Below are positions 49,101 through 59,157 of a DNA stretch of 64,000 nucleotides, one piece after another. A model generated the notes under the pieces. The model saw nothing but the letters and a program-made list of their open reading frames with translations. It ran no database searches and had not been told where the DNA came from. Source of the stretch: an uncultured Lachnospiraceae bacterium (GTDB lineage Bacteria; Bacillota; Clostridia; Lachnospirales; Lachnospiraceae); the NCBI GenBank assembly GCA_902789175.1, contig CADANF010000014.1, positions 1-64,000 on the forward strand, in the 5' to 3' direction. Position 1 is the first letter of the stretch. Each line of letters opens with the position of its first letter. A program made the translations under genes and the position numbers.

Positions 49101-50765
49101 TTAGATTCCGAAACAGCCGCCACCTATAAACTCTCTCATAAGTGAATTCTGTGGCACAAGGCTTACATCAATTCCAAGGAAATAATCCAGGAATTTTAAA
49201 AGACGCTTAGCCTCATAATATTCATTACAGTCCTGCGGAACACAGAAAAGAAGAGGTTCAACATACTGTTTTATAGCCGATAATTCATAAAGAAGGGCTG
49301 AATTAAACATAACATCTGCCTCTTCCTGATAAGGGAAAATGTTCTTTTCCTCACCAACTCTTACAGACTCCCACATACTAATGGTTCTTCTGGCATCATT
49401 TCCTCTTGTTCTTGCATCTCTTACGATACGTCTTAAAAGTCTCGTGTCAGTAGTAGAAATTCTGTTATGTTCATCAATATTAAGCTGCTGCAGGGCACTT
49501 ATATAAACCTTAAAGATCTTATCCTTTGGAAGACTTTCTGATGACACTGGATTAAGAGCATGTATTCCTTCAACAACAAGCACATCTCCCTCCTGCATTT
49601 TCATCATATTTCCTTTGAAGATCTTCTTTCCCTGAATAAAATCAAATTCAGGCATATCCACTTCTTCACCCTGGATAAGTCTTCTCATATCATCATTGAA
49701 AAGTCCCATATCCATAGCTCCTATGGACTCAAAATCGTACTGTCCATTTTCATCCCTCGGTGTATCCACTCTTTCCTTAAAGAAATTATCCATTGAAATA
49801 GGATGTGGCCTAAGACCATGAGCAGCCAGCTGAACAGAAAGTCTCATAGAAAATGTAGTCTTTCCTGATGATGATGGTCCTGCTATAAGTACCACTTTTC
49901 TTCCTTCATTCTTGATCTTCTCTGCGATATCTGCAATCTTTTTTTCCATCAAAGCTTCCTGTACAAGAATCAGCTGATTAGATTTTCCTTCGGTTATAAG
50001 ATTATTCATCTGGCCTACACCACTGATACCCAAAGCTCTGCCCCAGTCTTCAGCTTCTCTTAATGTCTGATAAAGTTTTGCCGGTGCATGATATGTAAAA
50101 TTCATATCCATAGTAAGTCTCTTCGGTACCACAAGAACAAAACCGTCCTCGTAAGAAAGAAGATCAAATGCTGTAAGATATCCTGTAGAAGGCACCATAT
50201 AGCCATAATAATAATCAAGATAATCATCAATCGCATATAGATTTGCCTTAGATACACGTCTATACTTAAAGAGATCCGCCTTCTCAAAAAGTCCTCTCTC
50301 ATTAAACTGATTTATGGCATCCTGAGTTGAAATGACTAATTTTCTGAAAGGAATGTCTTCCTTTACCAATTCATTCATTCTCTCTTTAACTTTTAAAAGG
50401 AATTCCTCTGTGATATAAAAGTCCTCTTTAATGATCTTACAGAAAAATCCTCTTCCTAAAGAATACATTACCCTTGTAACATAATTCGTATCATCGATCA
50501 TAACATCGTGTATTGCTTTAAGCATCAGAAGCTGCAGACTTCTTTTATAAAGATCATTACCAATAACAGAAGTTACTTCAACAAGGCTTACATTTTCGCA
50601 GTCACTGACCTCTGAATTTAATTCCTTTAACTTTCCGTCCACAAATGCAGCTACGTAAAGCCTGTCATTCATTCCTACTGTAGCATCGACAATACTTTTC
50701 AGACTACAGTTTCGTTCGATCACAACTTTCTTTTTTTTATCACTGTATGAGACAGTGCACTCCAT
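49101..50765 (-). CDS. uridine/nucleoside kinase with TGS-like N-terminus
   Basis: A 554-residue protein: N-terminal TGS/ThrRS-like region (about 1-190) and a C-terminal P-loop kinase with VVLIAGPSSSGKTTFSMRLS (Walker A), PISMDNFFKERVDTPRDENG and VLVVEGIHALNP, which are uridine-kinase signatures. It phosphorylates a nucleoside; uridine is likely. The start is uncertain: ATG at 50765 has GGAG nine bases before it, TTG at 50780 has AGGAGG ten bases before it. It follows trmK within 30 bases. Confidence 0.88.
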   Translation of the reverse strand: MECTVSYSDKKKKVVIERNCSLKSIVDATVGMNDRLYVAAFVDGKLKELNSEVSDCENVSLVEVTSVIGNDLYKRSLQLLMLKAIHDVMIDDTNYVTRVMYSLGRGFFCKIIKEDFYITEEFLLKVKERMNELVKEDIPFRKLVISTQDAINQFNERGLFEKADLFKYRRVSKANLYAIDDYLDYYYGYMVPSTGYLTAFDLLSYEDGFVLVVPKRLTMDMNFTYHAPAKLYQTLREAEDWGRALGISGVGQMNNLITEGKSNQLILVQEALMEKKIADIAEKIKNEGRKVVLIAGPSSSGKTTFSMRLSVQLAAHGLRPHPISMDNFFKERVDTPRDENGQYDFESIGAMDMGLFNDDMRRLIQGEEVDMPEFDFIQGKKIFKGNMMKMQEGDVLVVEGIHALNPVSSESLPKDKIFKVYISALQQLNIDEHNRISTTDTRLLRRIVRDARTRGNDARRTISMWESVRVGEEKNIFPYQEEADVMFNSALLYELSAIKQYVEPLLFCVPQDCNEYYEAKRLLKFLDYFLGIDVSLVPQNSLMREFIGGGCFGI

Positions 50766-50794
50766 TATATTTTTCTCCAATTATAACCCACCTC

Positions 50795-51529
50795 CTAGAA
50801 AATATGTCTTATTGACGCGATTTCCTTGTTTAGTAAATCTATTCTTTTATCCATAGATCTTTTCTTTTCATCAAAGCCTTGATCATCTTTTCTAAGGTTA
50901 TCTGATATACGTTTTTTTAATTCTTCAATAACTTTTAATCTTTTCTTTATCTCCAGATCAAGATATTCTAAAAGCACTTTATTTTTATTCTTAATAAGAA
51001 CAGGGCCATATAAAGCTTCTTCTTCAGTAAGCTTTCTTTCAATCTCATTTTCAGTATATCTTGCTATTATCGCAACATAATATTTACCCTCATCAAAGCA
51101 CATATCCTCATCTTCTATAACAAAACCTGCTTCTAAAAGATAATTCCTTAATATATCCGGTTCAGTCTGTGGACTTAAGATAAGTCTATACCCCTCAGTA
51201 AATACTGCTTCACTTTTTCCTATTATGGATGTTATAAGTCTTCCACCCATTCCTGAAATGATAGCTGTATCTGTTTCTCCTTTGTTTAGCTTTTCAAAGC
51301 CGTCAGATAATCTTAATTCTATGATATCACTAAATCCGGCTGATGCTACATTTTCTCTTGCTTTTTCTAATGGGCCTTTTCTTAGGTCCATAGCGATAAT
51401 AGATCCGACTTCTCCTTTAGAAGCCAGATAAATGTCCGTATAAGCATGGTCACACCCAATGTCCGCAACGCGGGCACCGGGTGTGACTAAATCAGCTATC
51501 ATTTTTAATCTGATCGATATTTCCTGCAT
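50795..51529 (-). CDS. trmK: tRNA (adenine-22-N1) methyltransferase
   Basis: A 244-residue SAM methyltransferase of the TrmK (DUF633) family: ADIGCDHAYTDIYLASKGEV (SAM binding), IISGMGGRLITSII (catalytic region) and LILSPQTEPDILR; a coiled-coil C-terminus follows (about 190-244). It methylates A22 in some tRNAs. It overlaps the rpoD stop by one base, the typical neighbour of rpoD in Firmicutes. Confidence 0.93.
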   Translation of the reverse strand: MQEISIRLKMIADLVTPGARVADIGCDHAYTDIYLASKGEVGSIIAMDLRKGPLEKARENVASAGFSDIIELRLSDGFEKLNKGETDTAIISGMGGRLITSIIGKSEAVFTEGYRLILSPQTEPDILRNYLLEAGFVIEDEDMCFDEGKYYVAIIARYTENEIERKLTEEEALYGPVLIKNKNKVLLEYLDLEIKKRLKVIEELKKRISDNLRKDDQGFDEKKRSMDKRIDLLNKEIASIRHIF

Positions 51530-53187
51530 TATTCAAGGAACTCCTTAAGCTTACGGCTACGGCTAGGATGTCTTAATTTTCTTAATGCCTTAGCCTCAAT
51601 CTGTCTGATACGTTCACGAGTTACAGAGAACTCTTTTCCTACTTCTTCAAGTGTTCTTGCTCTTCCATCATCAAGGCCAAATCTTAAACGAAGGACCTTC
51701 TGCTCACGATCTGTAAGAGTATAAAGTACATCATTTAACTGTTCCTTAAGAAGTGTAAATGCAGCTGCGTCTGATGGTACTGGAACATTATCATCCTGGA
51801 TAAAATCTCCTAAATGGCTGTCTTCCTCTTCACCGATAGGTGTTTCAAGAGATACAGGTTCCTGTGATATCTTTAAGATTTCACGAACTCTTTCTTCTGG
51901 GATCTCCATCTTCTTTGCGATCTCATCTGGAGCTGGCTCACGTCCCAGATCCTGTAGGAGCTGTCTTGATACTCTGATAAGTTTATTGATAGTTTCAACC
52001 ATATGAACAGGTATTCTGATAGTTCTTGCCTGATCGGCGATAGCTCTTGTGATAGCCTGTCTGATCCACCATGTTGCATATGTTGAGAACTTGTATCCTT
52101 TTCTATAATCAAATTTTTCTACAGCTTTGATAAGACCAAGGTTACCCTCCTGAATAAGGTCAAGGAAAAGCATTCCACGTCCAACATATCTCTTGGCAAT
52201 ACTTACTACAAGACGAAGGTTAGCCTCTGCAAGTCTCTGCTTGGCTGCTTCACCCCCGGCGATGATTCTCTTCATATCGCTCTTCTTCTTGCCAACAAAT
52301 GTATTATATTTATTTTCTTTTTCGCTTTCGTAAAGATTGATCTCTTCCTGAGATGCATTAGGTGGTAACTTGTAGAACTCAGCAAGCACTTCATCAGTAA
52401 TGACACGGTTTGGATCATCATCTATGAAGAAATCCTTCATAAGTGCTTCAGCAATGTCTTTATTTTCCATAGCTGCAGCAAGTTTGATCTCGTCGTCTGC
52501 AAGAAGGAGCTGTACTTTACCAATCTCCTTAAGATACATACGAACCGGATCTTCAATGTTTATACCATCAGGAACAGTAAGATCCAGTTTTTCTACATCA
52601 ATATCTTCATCATCATCTGTTTCAAAATCATCATCTTCATCATCAAGATCTGGAAGATCTTCTTCTTCATCAGGTTTGATAGTAAGAACGTCAATCTTTT
52701 TCTCATCAAAGAATGAAAGGATCTTACCCATTGTATCTGCATCCAGAAGGTAATTATACTCTCCAAATGTATCAACGATATCTGAATCCATGATAACGTT
52801 CTTATTCTTTTTTGCAGTTGAAACCAGCAGGTTGATCTTTTCCATAAGGATTCTCTGCTTATCTTCATCAGTAAGATCTGATGCATTTGCCTCAGCCTTC
52901 TTTAATACATCACCTATCTCATCTTCTTTAACCGTTGCTTTCTTTGTTGCTGCTTTACCAGTCTTCTTTGCCTGTGCCTTTTCAACTACTTCCTCAGCAG
53001 TCTTTTTTGTTGTCTTCTTTGTCTTGGTCTTTTCCTCTTCTGTATTCACAGTTTTTTTTGCCGCTGGCTTCTTTGTTTCTTTTTCTTCTTTTTTTGCCAC
53101 CGGCTTCTTAGCTGCTTGCTTTTTAACTTCTTTATCTTTAACTTCAGCTACTTCTTCAGTTACTTTTTTCTTGGTTGCCATTTTCAC
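51529..53187 (-). CDS. rpoD: primary sigma factor RpoD/SigA with long basic N-terminal tail
   Basis: A 552-residue sigma-70. Regions 1.2 ([16 protein letters not shown]), 2 ([35 protein letters not shown]), 3 and 4 ([20 protein letters not shown]) are all complete. Unusually, residues 1-90 form a Lys/Ala/Thr-rich tail with repeated KKPAAKK-type units, and residues about 175-205 are very acidic ([20 protein letters not shown]). The Firmicute norm is about 360-380 residues. GTG at 53187 has AAGGA six bases upstream; ATG at 53181 is the alternative. It lies in the dgt-dnaG-rpoD cluster. Confidence 0.96.
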   Translation of the reverse strand: MKMATKKKVTEEVAEVKDKEVKKQAAKKPVAKKEEKETKKPAAKKTVNTEEEKTKTKKTTKKTAEEVVEKAQAKKTGKAATKKATVKEDEIGDVLKKAEANASDLTDEDKQRILMEKINLLVSTAKKNKNVIMDSDIVDTFGEYNYLLDADTMGKILSFFDEKKIDVLTIKPDEEEDLPDLDDEDDDFETDDDEDIDVEKLDLTVPDGINIEDPVRMYLKEIGKVQLLLADDEIKLAAAMENKDIAEALMKDFFIDDDPNRVITDEVLAEFYKLPPNASQEEINLYESEKENKYNTFVGKKKSDMKRIIAGGEAAKQRLAEANLRLVVSIAKRYVGRGMLFLDLIQEGNLGLIKAVEKFDYRKGYKFSTYATWWIRQAITRAIADQARTIRIPVHMVETINKLIRVSRQLLQDLGREPAPDEIAKKMEIPEERVREILKISQEPVSLETPIGEEEDSHLGDFIQDDNVPVPSDAAAFTLLKEQLNDVLYTLTDREQKVLRLRFGLDDGRARTLEEVGKEFSVTRERIRQIEAKALRKLRHPSRSRKLKEFLE

Positions 53188-53196
53188 ATACCATCC

Positions 53197-54975
53197 TTAT
53201 AATGTTATCTTTATTTTTTGTATGCCATTTTTTTCTCTTGCTAGCCCGATAAAATCAGCACCTGGCATTTTAAGTCTGTAATCAATTGAAGCTGTCTTTA
53301 CCCTCTTGACAATATCCGTAAGAGCCTTGCTTTCCTCCTCAGGACCTGACAGCTGATTAAACTCATTGCTCATGATACTGGCAGCTACCGCCTGCTCATC
53401 TGCATCTGTAAAGCAATTTATGATTCTGGCCGGATTTACTTCTCCATCTGTTTTGTACTGTTCAAATATCTTCTCTGCGATAAAATGAACCTTCTCATCA
53501 ACAAAGTCTTCAAGACTTATGATACCTTCCAGCTTTTTAAAAAGCTGTGGTCTGTTAACATACCATGTAAGAAGTATTTCCTCAGAGGTTTGATTAGGAT
53601 CTTTATTCTTTGTAACTTTTCTTTCTTCCTTAACTGCAGCTTTTTCAATATTCTCTTCTGCTACAGATTTAGAAGAAATACCAGCTAATCCATAACGGGT
53701 AACTACCTGTTTCAAAAGCTCCCTGTCCAGCATATACTTTCTTGCTACTGCATCAAGATAATTGCTTCTCTGGGACACATCTTCTATTCCCGCTAAAAGC
53801 TTAGCTGTATTATTTACAAATGAAGTTTTTTCTTCCGGATCATTCATATTATACTGACCCGCAATCTGGTCTATCTCAAACATTCTGCCTGGAATAGCAT
53901 TTTTTATTCTTTCCTCATAGGCTTCAGCTCCCATATTTTTTAGGAATTCATCCGGATCCTTATAAGGACTGAGATCTATAACTCTTTCCATAAGATTCAT
54001 CTCTCTTAAAATTCCTATAGCTTTCATGGTAGCTGCACGGCCTGCCCCATCACTATCATAAGCCAGATAAACCTCACTGGTATATCTCTTGATAAGAGAT
54101 GCCTGTCCCATTGTAAATGCTGTTCCCAGGGACGCTATTGCATTATCAAAACCTGCCTGATGCTGAGATATAACATCCATATATCCTTCACAGAGGATAA
54201 CTCCTCTTCTTCTGCTTCGCCTTGCTATGTTCATGGCAAAGATATTATGACTCTTATCAAAAATGTCAGTTTCCTTTGTATTTAGATACTTAGGTTTTGC
54301 ATCTCCAAGTACCCTTCCACCGAAAGCAATAACTTTGCCATTGATATCAAGTATAGGTACGATAACTCTGTTCCAGAATTTATCATGTACTCCTCTTTTC
54401 TCATCAATATCAACCAGTCCAGCATCACTGATGGTCTTGTCTGAATAACCTTTTGATTTCAGATATTTATAAAGGTCATCAGCATATATATCAGCATATC
54501 CAAGACCAAAATTATTTATGGTCTCATCTGTAAACTGTCTTGTTTCTTTATAATATTTTAAACCGATCTTTCCTCGCTCAGTCCTTGTCAGCAGATAATG
54601 AAAATACGCCGCTGCCGCCTTATTCACTTCCTTTAACTCTGCTTTTCTTCCTGCCTCTCTTTTTTCAGCATCAGAAAGTTCCATCTCCGGAAGAGTTATC
54701 CCTGCTCTGTCAGCAAGATATTTTACCGCTTCTGGAAAAGAGAAATTCTCATATTGCATTACGAAAGTAAATACATTTCCTCCCGCACCACATCCAAAGC
54801 AGTGATACATCTGCTTTGAACGACTTACCGTAAATGACGGCGTCTTCTCATGATGGAAAGGACAGCAACATTTGTATGAATTACCTGCTTTTTTCAGACT
54901 GACATACTGACCGATAACGTCCACAATATCATTTCTTGCGCGAACGTCCTCAATAACTTCGTCTGAGTAATACAA
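53197..54975 (-). CDS. dnaG: DNA primase
   Basis: A 592-residue primase: zinc finger (CCCPFHHEKTPSF; MYHCFGCGAGG), catalytic core with TOPRIM (GVILCEGYMDVISQHQAG; YLAYDSDGAGRAA) and a C-terminal helicase-binding part. The start is TTG at 54975 with GGGGGAT upstream. It makes RNA primers for replication and stands ten bases before rpoD, the common macromolecular-synthesis arrangement. Confidence 0.96.
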   Translation of the reverse strand: MYYSDEVIEDVRARNDIVDVIGQYVSLKKAGNSYKCCCPFHHEKTPSFTVSRSKQMYHCFGCGAGGNVFTFVMQYENFSFPEAVKYLADRAGITLPEMELSDAEKREAGRKAELKEVNKAAAAYFHYLLTRTERGKIGLKYYKETRQFTDETINNFGLGYADIYADDLYKYLKSKGYSDKTISDAGLVDIDEKRGVHDKFWNRVIVPILDINGKVIAFGGRVLGDAKPKYLNTKETDIFDKSHNIFAMNIARRSRRRGVILCEGYMDVISQHQAGFDNAIASLGTAFTMGQASLIKRYTSEVYLAYDSDGAGRAATMKAIGILREMNLMERVIDLSPYKDPDEFLKNMGAEAYEERIKNAIPGRMFEIDQIAGQYNMNDPEEKTSFVNNTAKLLAGIEDVSQRSNYLDAVARKYMLDRELLKQVVTRYGLAGISSKSVAEENIEKAAVKEERKVTKNKDPNQTSEEILLTWYVNRPQLFKKLEGIISLEDFVDEKVHFIAEKIFEQYKTDGEVNPARIINCFTDADEQAVAASIMSNEFNQLSGPEEESKALTDIVKRVKTASIDYRLKMPGADFIGLAREKNGIQKIKITL

Positions 54976-54994
54976 AAAACTATCCCCCTACTAT

Positions 54995-56008
54995 CTAAAA
55001 CATACCCCAGCCTTGAGGTATGAAATATTCGCTGTATTTCATGACTGCATAATTATCAGTCATTCCGGAAATGTAATCGCACACTACCGTTTCTTTTGAT
55101 TCCCCATTACTTAACATGTCCTCATATTCCTTGGTCATGTCCTGAGGGTTCTCATAATAATGCTGATACAGCATCTCTATAATATCACAGGCTTTTCCTT
55201 CCTCACCCTTTGCTCTTTGATTTGTATACAGTTCCTCAAACATATACTGTCTTAGATCAAAAAGAGCATCAGAAACCTCTTTAGTCATAGTAACTCTGGA
55301 AGTATCCTGTGAATTCTCAACTATATTAAGGATTATAGTATTAAGTCTGTCTCTGGTACTATGTCCTAGTATATTTGTTAAATCCCGAGGCAGATCCTCC
55401 TCTTGTAATATTTCAGCTCTGATACCATCATCTATATCATGATTGATATAGGCTATCTTATCGGACATCCTTACAATGTCCCCTTCTAATGTAGCTGGTT
55501 CGAGCGACGTCTTATGACACAAAATTCCATTTCTGACTTCCCAGGTAAGATTTAACCCCTTGCCGTTATTTTCCAGCTTCTCAACGACACGGACACTCTG
55601 TTCATTATGTCTGAAAGGCCTGCCACTTACTTTTGTAAGGGCTCTCTCTCCTGCATGTCCAAAAGGCGTATGCCCAAGATCATGTCCTAAAGCAATAGCC
55701 TCAGTAAGATCCTCATTGGCCCGGATGGCTTTCGCTATTGAGCGGGCTATCTGTGAGACCTCAAGTGTATGTGTAAGTCTTGTCCTATAATGATCTCCAT
55801 AAGGAGCAAGAAAGACCTGAGTTTTATGTTTAAGCCTTCTAAATGACTTACTGTGAATTATCCTGTCTCTGTCTCTTTGGAACATAGTTCTCATAGGACT
55901 TTCTTCTTCAGGATAATCTCTTCCTTTTGATTGATCCGCAAATGCAGCATATTTCGAAAGAAACTCATGTTCTTCTTTTTCAAATCTTTCTCTAATATTT
56001 ATATTCAA
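54995..56008 (-). CDS. dgt: dGTPase-like deoxynucleoside triphosphate triphosphohydrolase
   Basis: A 337-residue HD-domain protein: FRRLKHKTQVFLAPYGDHYR, RLTHTLEVSQIARSIAK, ALGHDLGHTPFGHAGERAL (His-Asp metal site) and KIAYINHDIDDGIRA. It hydrolyses dNTPs to nucleosides plus triphosphate. The start is TTG at 56008, with GGGAGG eight bases before it; the ATG at 56050 has no ribosome site. It heads the dgt-dnaG-rpoD cluster. Confidence 0.93.
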   Translation of the reverse strand: MNINIRERFEKEEHEFLSKYAAFADQSKGRDYPEEESPMRTMFQRDRDRIIHSKSFRRLKHKTQVFLAPYGDHYRTRLTHTLEVSQIARSIAKAIRANEDLTEAIALGHDLGHTPFGHAGERALTKVSGRPFRHNEQSVRVVEKLENNGKGLNLTWEVRNGILCHKTSLEPATLEGDIVRMSDKIAYINHDIDDGIRAEILQEEDLPRDLTNILGHSTRDRLNTIILNIVENSQDTSRVTMTKEVSDALFDLRQYMFEELYTNQRAKGEEGKACDIIEMLYQHYYENPQDMTKEYEDMLSNGESKETVVCDYISGMTDNYAVMKYSEYFIPQGWGMF

Positions 56009-56124
56009 CGTAATGCCTCCCAGGAATAAGCAAATTGTCAAATTGTTCAATTAGTCGCCACAATTTATTATACTTCCTTAATTGTAAAAGTACTTTTTTT
56101 ATTTTTAATATTTTTTTTCAAATA

Positions 56125-56194
56125 GCATCTCGTGACCATAGGTCATGATACATTCTTTACATTATCGCATCTCGTGACCTATGGTCACGAGATG
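56125..56194. repeat. paired palindromes
   Basis: CATCTCGTGACC-TAT-GGTCACGAGATG (56168-56194) is a perfect 12-base stem; a decayed copy, CATCTCGTGACC-ATA-GGTCATGAT, lies at 56126-56150. Confidence 0.85.
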
Positions 56195-56203
56195 ATGGGT
56201 ATT

Positions 56204-56268
56204 CGCCAAAGTTCCTGCATTTTGTGCAGGCACAATGCAGGAACCTTGGCTCGTTGCCTACGCAAAAA
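56204..56268. repeat. dispersed repeat family 1, copy C
   Basis: GTTCCTGCATTTTGTGC and GCACAATGCAGGAAC fold into a hairpin with a small bulge, followed by CTTGGCTCGTTGCCTACGC; nearly identical to 11329-11392, and again directly beside a terminator. Confidence 0.85.
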
Positions 56269-56294
56269 AGAGGCTGCATATAAATGCAGCCTCT
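56269..56294 (-). terminator. terminator of the sugar ABC/YesL operon
   Basis: AGAGGCTGCA and TGCAGCCTCT stem with TTTTTT on the minus strand. Confidence 0.9.
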
Positions 56295-56343
56295 GTCCTT
56301 ACGGACTAAATATAACTTTATGGGAGTAAAGTTACATACAACG

Positions 56344-57132
56344 TTAATTTGACATATCATCCTTGCTGGATTCTTCAACAATTTTATTGTATGACGCTAT
56401 GGACCCATGATTTTTTATATTAAGTCTCTCTTTTTCTTTCTTTTGTTCTTCTTTTTCGGTTGTAACTTGTGCCTTAACATCACTTACCTTATTAAATACT
56501 TTAACAATGGTTAAGGAATTAAGATAAGCTATCATTCCAATAAGGAAAACAAGCCATACCCACCAGGTACATACAAAGATCATTGGATATCTGATGGAGA
56601 AAAAAATAGGTGCAAACCAGGAAAGAAAAATCTTAATAAAACTCCATAAGTCTGTAATTGAAATCAAAATAGCATTCTTAAATGTGTTATATAAAGAATT
56701 CTCAAATCTAGCAATTAATGGAAAAAGATATGCCATCTCGAAACTGGCAAATACCATTTCAACTACAATAAAAACTTTATAAAAATTAGCAATAGTACCT
56801 GGTACCAGATTTATAAGGAGTATCTGTCCGAAAAGAGCTACCCCTACAAATAACATGATAAACCATGCAAGAGTCGCCTGTTTAAAGTTTTTCTTAAATG
56901 CAGCTTTATAGCCTGCCCATATAGTTTCTTCTTCTCCCTTCTGCAACTTTATAGCCATTGTATAAAGAGCTGAAAGTGAAGCACCAATAGTAAAAATTGG
57001 AATACTGGTAAATATAAAACAGAGATTAAGTCCGAAGAAAATCCCCAGCTTATCCATAGCTCTTTTAAGCCAAAATTCTCTTTCAGAGCTGTTCTGAGCC
57101 TCTTTAATCTCTTCTCTAGCTTCTTCTGTCAT
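56344..57132 (-). CDS. YesL-family (DUF624) membrane protein
   Basis: A 262-residue protein with about six membrane helices (FGLNLCFIFTSIPIFTIGAS; FIMLFVGVALFGQIL and others) and a basic C-terminal tail. DUF624/YesL proteins accompany CUT1 sugar transporters, as here 140 bases downstream of the permeases. Function is unknown, perhaps a transporter helper or sensor. The start at 57132 has GGAGG nine bases before it. Confidence 0.82.
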   Translation of the reverse strand: MTEEAREEIKEAQNSSEREFWLKRAMDKLGIFFGLNLCFIFTSIPIFTIGASLSALYTMAIKLQKGEEETIWAGYKAAFKKNFKQATLAWFIMLFVGVALFGQILLINLVPGTIANFYKVFIVVEMVFASFEMAYLFPLIARFENSLYNTFKNAILISITDLWSFIKIFLSWFAPIFFSIRYPMIFVCTWWVWLVFLIGMIAYLNSLTIVKVFNKVSDVKAQVTTEKEEQKKEKERLNIKNHGSIASYNKIVEESSKDDMSN

Positions 57133-57218
57133 TATGCCAGTCCTCCAATCCGAATTTTCCAAATAAATGTAAGATGAAAACTATAACAGTATAAATCGTT
57201 TCATCTTTAACAGCAAAT

Positions 57219-57270
57219 CAAGGTGTACACTTATCTACAATGCATCCCCACATTACCGCATGTACACCTT
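57219..57270. terminator. inverted repeat between sugar permease and YesL gene
   Basis: AAGGTGTACA and TGTACACCTT form ten-base arms around a 32-base loop. It may attenuate transcription into the YesL gene. Confidence 0.4.
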
Positions 57271-57306
57271 GAAATAAAATTTAAATATAAAGAATCTTTC
57301 GATTGA

Positions 57307-58167
57307 TCATTCCTTTACACCACCAAGTGCAACACCGGCGATGATATATTTTGAAAGGAAGAAATATACAACGAGAAGTGGAAGTACTGTTACGAAAAGT
57401 CCGCAATAGATAAGTCCCCAGTCTCTATCCTTATCGTTAGCCTTAAGAGCTGCAACGTACATAGGCATTGTCATCTTCTTTCTTTCTGAACCAAGAATGA
57501 TTGAAGGTGTGTAAAGGTTATTCCATGTTGAAACGAATCCGAAGATTGCCTGTGTTGCCATGGCTGGTTTAAGGAGTGGAAGAACGATAGTATTAAATGT
57601 TCTGAATTCTCCTGAGCCGTCAATTCTTGCTGCTTCAACAATTTCAAGTGAAAGGCCAGTCTCCATATACTGCTTCATGAAATATACTGTTGTTGGTGCA
57701 GCAATCGCAGGAATGATAAGTGGAAGGAATGTTCCATAAAGCTTTGTGATTGTACAAATCTTTACAAATCCTACGATTGAAACCTGTGTTGGGATCATCA
57801 TGATAGCATAGATGAAAGCCCATACTGTGTCTCTACCTTTGAATTTATACGCTGTAACTGCATATGCAGTAAGTGATCCAAAGTAAATCTGAAATGCTGT
57901 TGCTGGAACAGTAACGATAAGTGAATTCAGCATAGCCTGAAGTACATTTACACCACTGGTCTTAGCGCCAGCTTTAAGAAGATTCTTAAAGTTTTCTGCC
58001 AGGTGTGATCCTGGAATAAGTTTAATACCATCTACAATATCTGAAGATTGAAGTGTTGAATTGATTATCAGAATGTAGAATGGGAATATTGATACAAAGC
58101 AAAGGATGATACAAACGATCACTCTTACAAGCTTTGTACTTGAAAAGCCTTTTACCTCATTATCCAT
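57307..58167 (-). CDS. CUT1 sugar ABC permease, MalG-type
   Basis: A 286-residue permease with six helices; the ABC-contact loop reads EAARIDGSGEFRTFNTIVLP LLKPA-like, followed by SRYIIAGVALGGVKE-type ending (KYIIAGVALGGVKE). It is the second permease of the sugar importer. It follows the MalF-type gene by ten bases. Confidence 0.93.
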   Translation of the reverse strand: MDNEVKGFSSTKLVRVIVCIILCFVSIFPFYILIINSTLQSSDIVDGIKLIPGSHLAENFKNLLKAGAKTSGVNVLQAMLNSLIVTVPATAFQIYFGSLTAYAVTAYKFKGRDTVWAFIYAIMMIPTQVSIVGFVKICTITKLYGTFLPLIIPAIAAPTTVYFMKQYMETGLSLEIVEAARIDGSGEFRTFNTIVLPLLKPAMATQAIFGFVSTWNNLYTPSIILGSERKKMTMPMYVAALKANDKDRDWGLIYCGLFVTVLPLLVVYFFLSKYIIAGVALGGVKE

Positions 58168-58177
58168 TCAATTACAC

Positions 58178-59125
58178 CTACTTTCTTCCATTATCTTTCT
58201 TTTCAGCTGTTGCCTTATAGAATATTAAACTAATAATAAGTGTAACAACGAAAAGAACTACTGAGTATGCAGCGGCACGTCCCATATTCTGTGCAGGGCC
58301 GGTTGAAACGTATTTCTTGATAAGCATCATTACAGTAGTTGTAGATGATACTTCCTGACCAGCAAACTTAACAATAGGACCACCATCGTTAAAGAGCTGT
58401 GGAATATCGAACATCTGAAGACCACCGATAGCTGATGTAACGAGTGTATACTGTAAAATAGGTTTAAGAAGTGGAAGTGTAATCTTGAAGAACTGTTCCT
58501 TTGATGTAGCGCCATCAACTGAAGCAGCCTCGTAAAGTGATGGATTGATACCAAGGATACCAGCGCAAAGAACAATCATAGTATTTCCATACCACATCCA
58601 GAACTGAATGAAGGCAACTATGAACAAAGACGCCCATCCTTTATATAAGTAACCATCTTTTCCTACCCAGCCTAAATGTCGGGCAATCTGTGTAATTGGT
58701 CCACTTACAGAGAATAAACTGTAGAAAAGAACCGCGATTGTAGCAGCTGTGATAATGTTAGGCATATACATGATAACCTTGCATATTCCGCCGCCTTTGA
58801 TCTTGTACTTAATATCTGTAAACCAAGCAGCAAGTACAAGTGAAAGTAAGATCTGTGGAATGAAGTTAAGAAGCCAAAGAACTACTGTAACTCCAAGTGC
58901 TTTCCAGATCTCTCCACCACCCTTAGAGCCAAATACATAGTTGGTAAAGTTTCCTAATCCCTTTGACTCAACCATGTGTCTACCATTTTTAGCACTATAG
59001 ATGAATGAATTATAAAATGTATAGATTAATGGATATAACTGAAAAATTGCGAATACGATAAAAAATGGAAGGACAAACATCACTCCGTATTTTCCACGTT
59101 CTACGTTCTTCCTTTTTTTCAACAT
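58178..59125 (-). CDS. CUT1 sugar ABC permease, MalF-type
   Basis: A 315-residue permease: FVLPFFIVFAIFQLYPLIYT, and EAASVDGATSKEQFFKITLP as the ABC-contact loop. It pairs with the MalG-type permease. The start at 59125 has GGAGGAGG upstream. No ATPase gene is in the operon, so a shared MsmX-type ATPase elsewhere is likely. Confidence 0.93.
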   Translation of the reverse strand: MLKKRKNVERGKYGVMFVLPFFIVFAIFQLYPLIYTFYNSFIYSAKNGRHMVESKGLGNFTNYVFGSKGGGEIWKALGVTVVLWLLNFIPQILLSLVLAAWFTDIKYKIKGGGICKVIMYMPNIITAATIAVLFYSLFSVSGPITQIARHLGWVGKDGYLYKGWASLFIVAFIQFWMWYGNTMIVLCAGILGINPSLYEAASVDGATSKEQFFKITLPLLKPILQYTLVTSAIGGLQMFDIPQLFNDGGPIVKFAGQEVSSTTTVMMLIKKYVSTGPAQNMGRAAAYSVVLFVVTLIISLIFYKATAEKKDNGRK

Positions 59126-59157
59126 GTAGCCTCCTCCCATAAAAGGTCTCTATCCTA

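Larger units (their letters stand above)
56009..56343. other. gene-free stretch between dgt and the sugar operon
   Basis: It holds the dgt leader, two related hairpin palindromes (56125-56194), repeat family 1 copy C (56204-56268) and the YesL terminator. TATAAT on the minus strand near 56070 may be the dgt -10. No coding sequence is supported. Confidence 0.6.
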
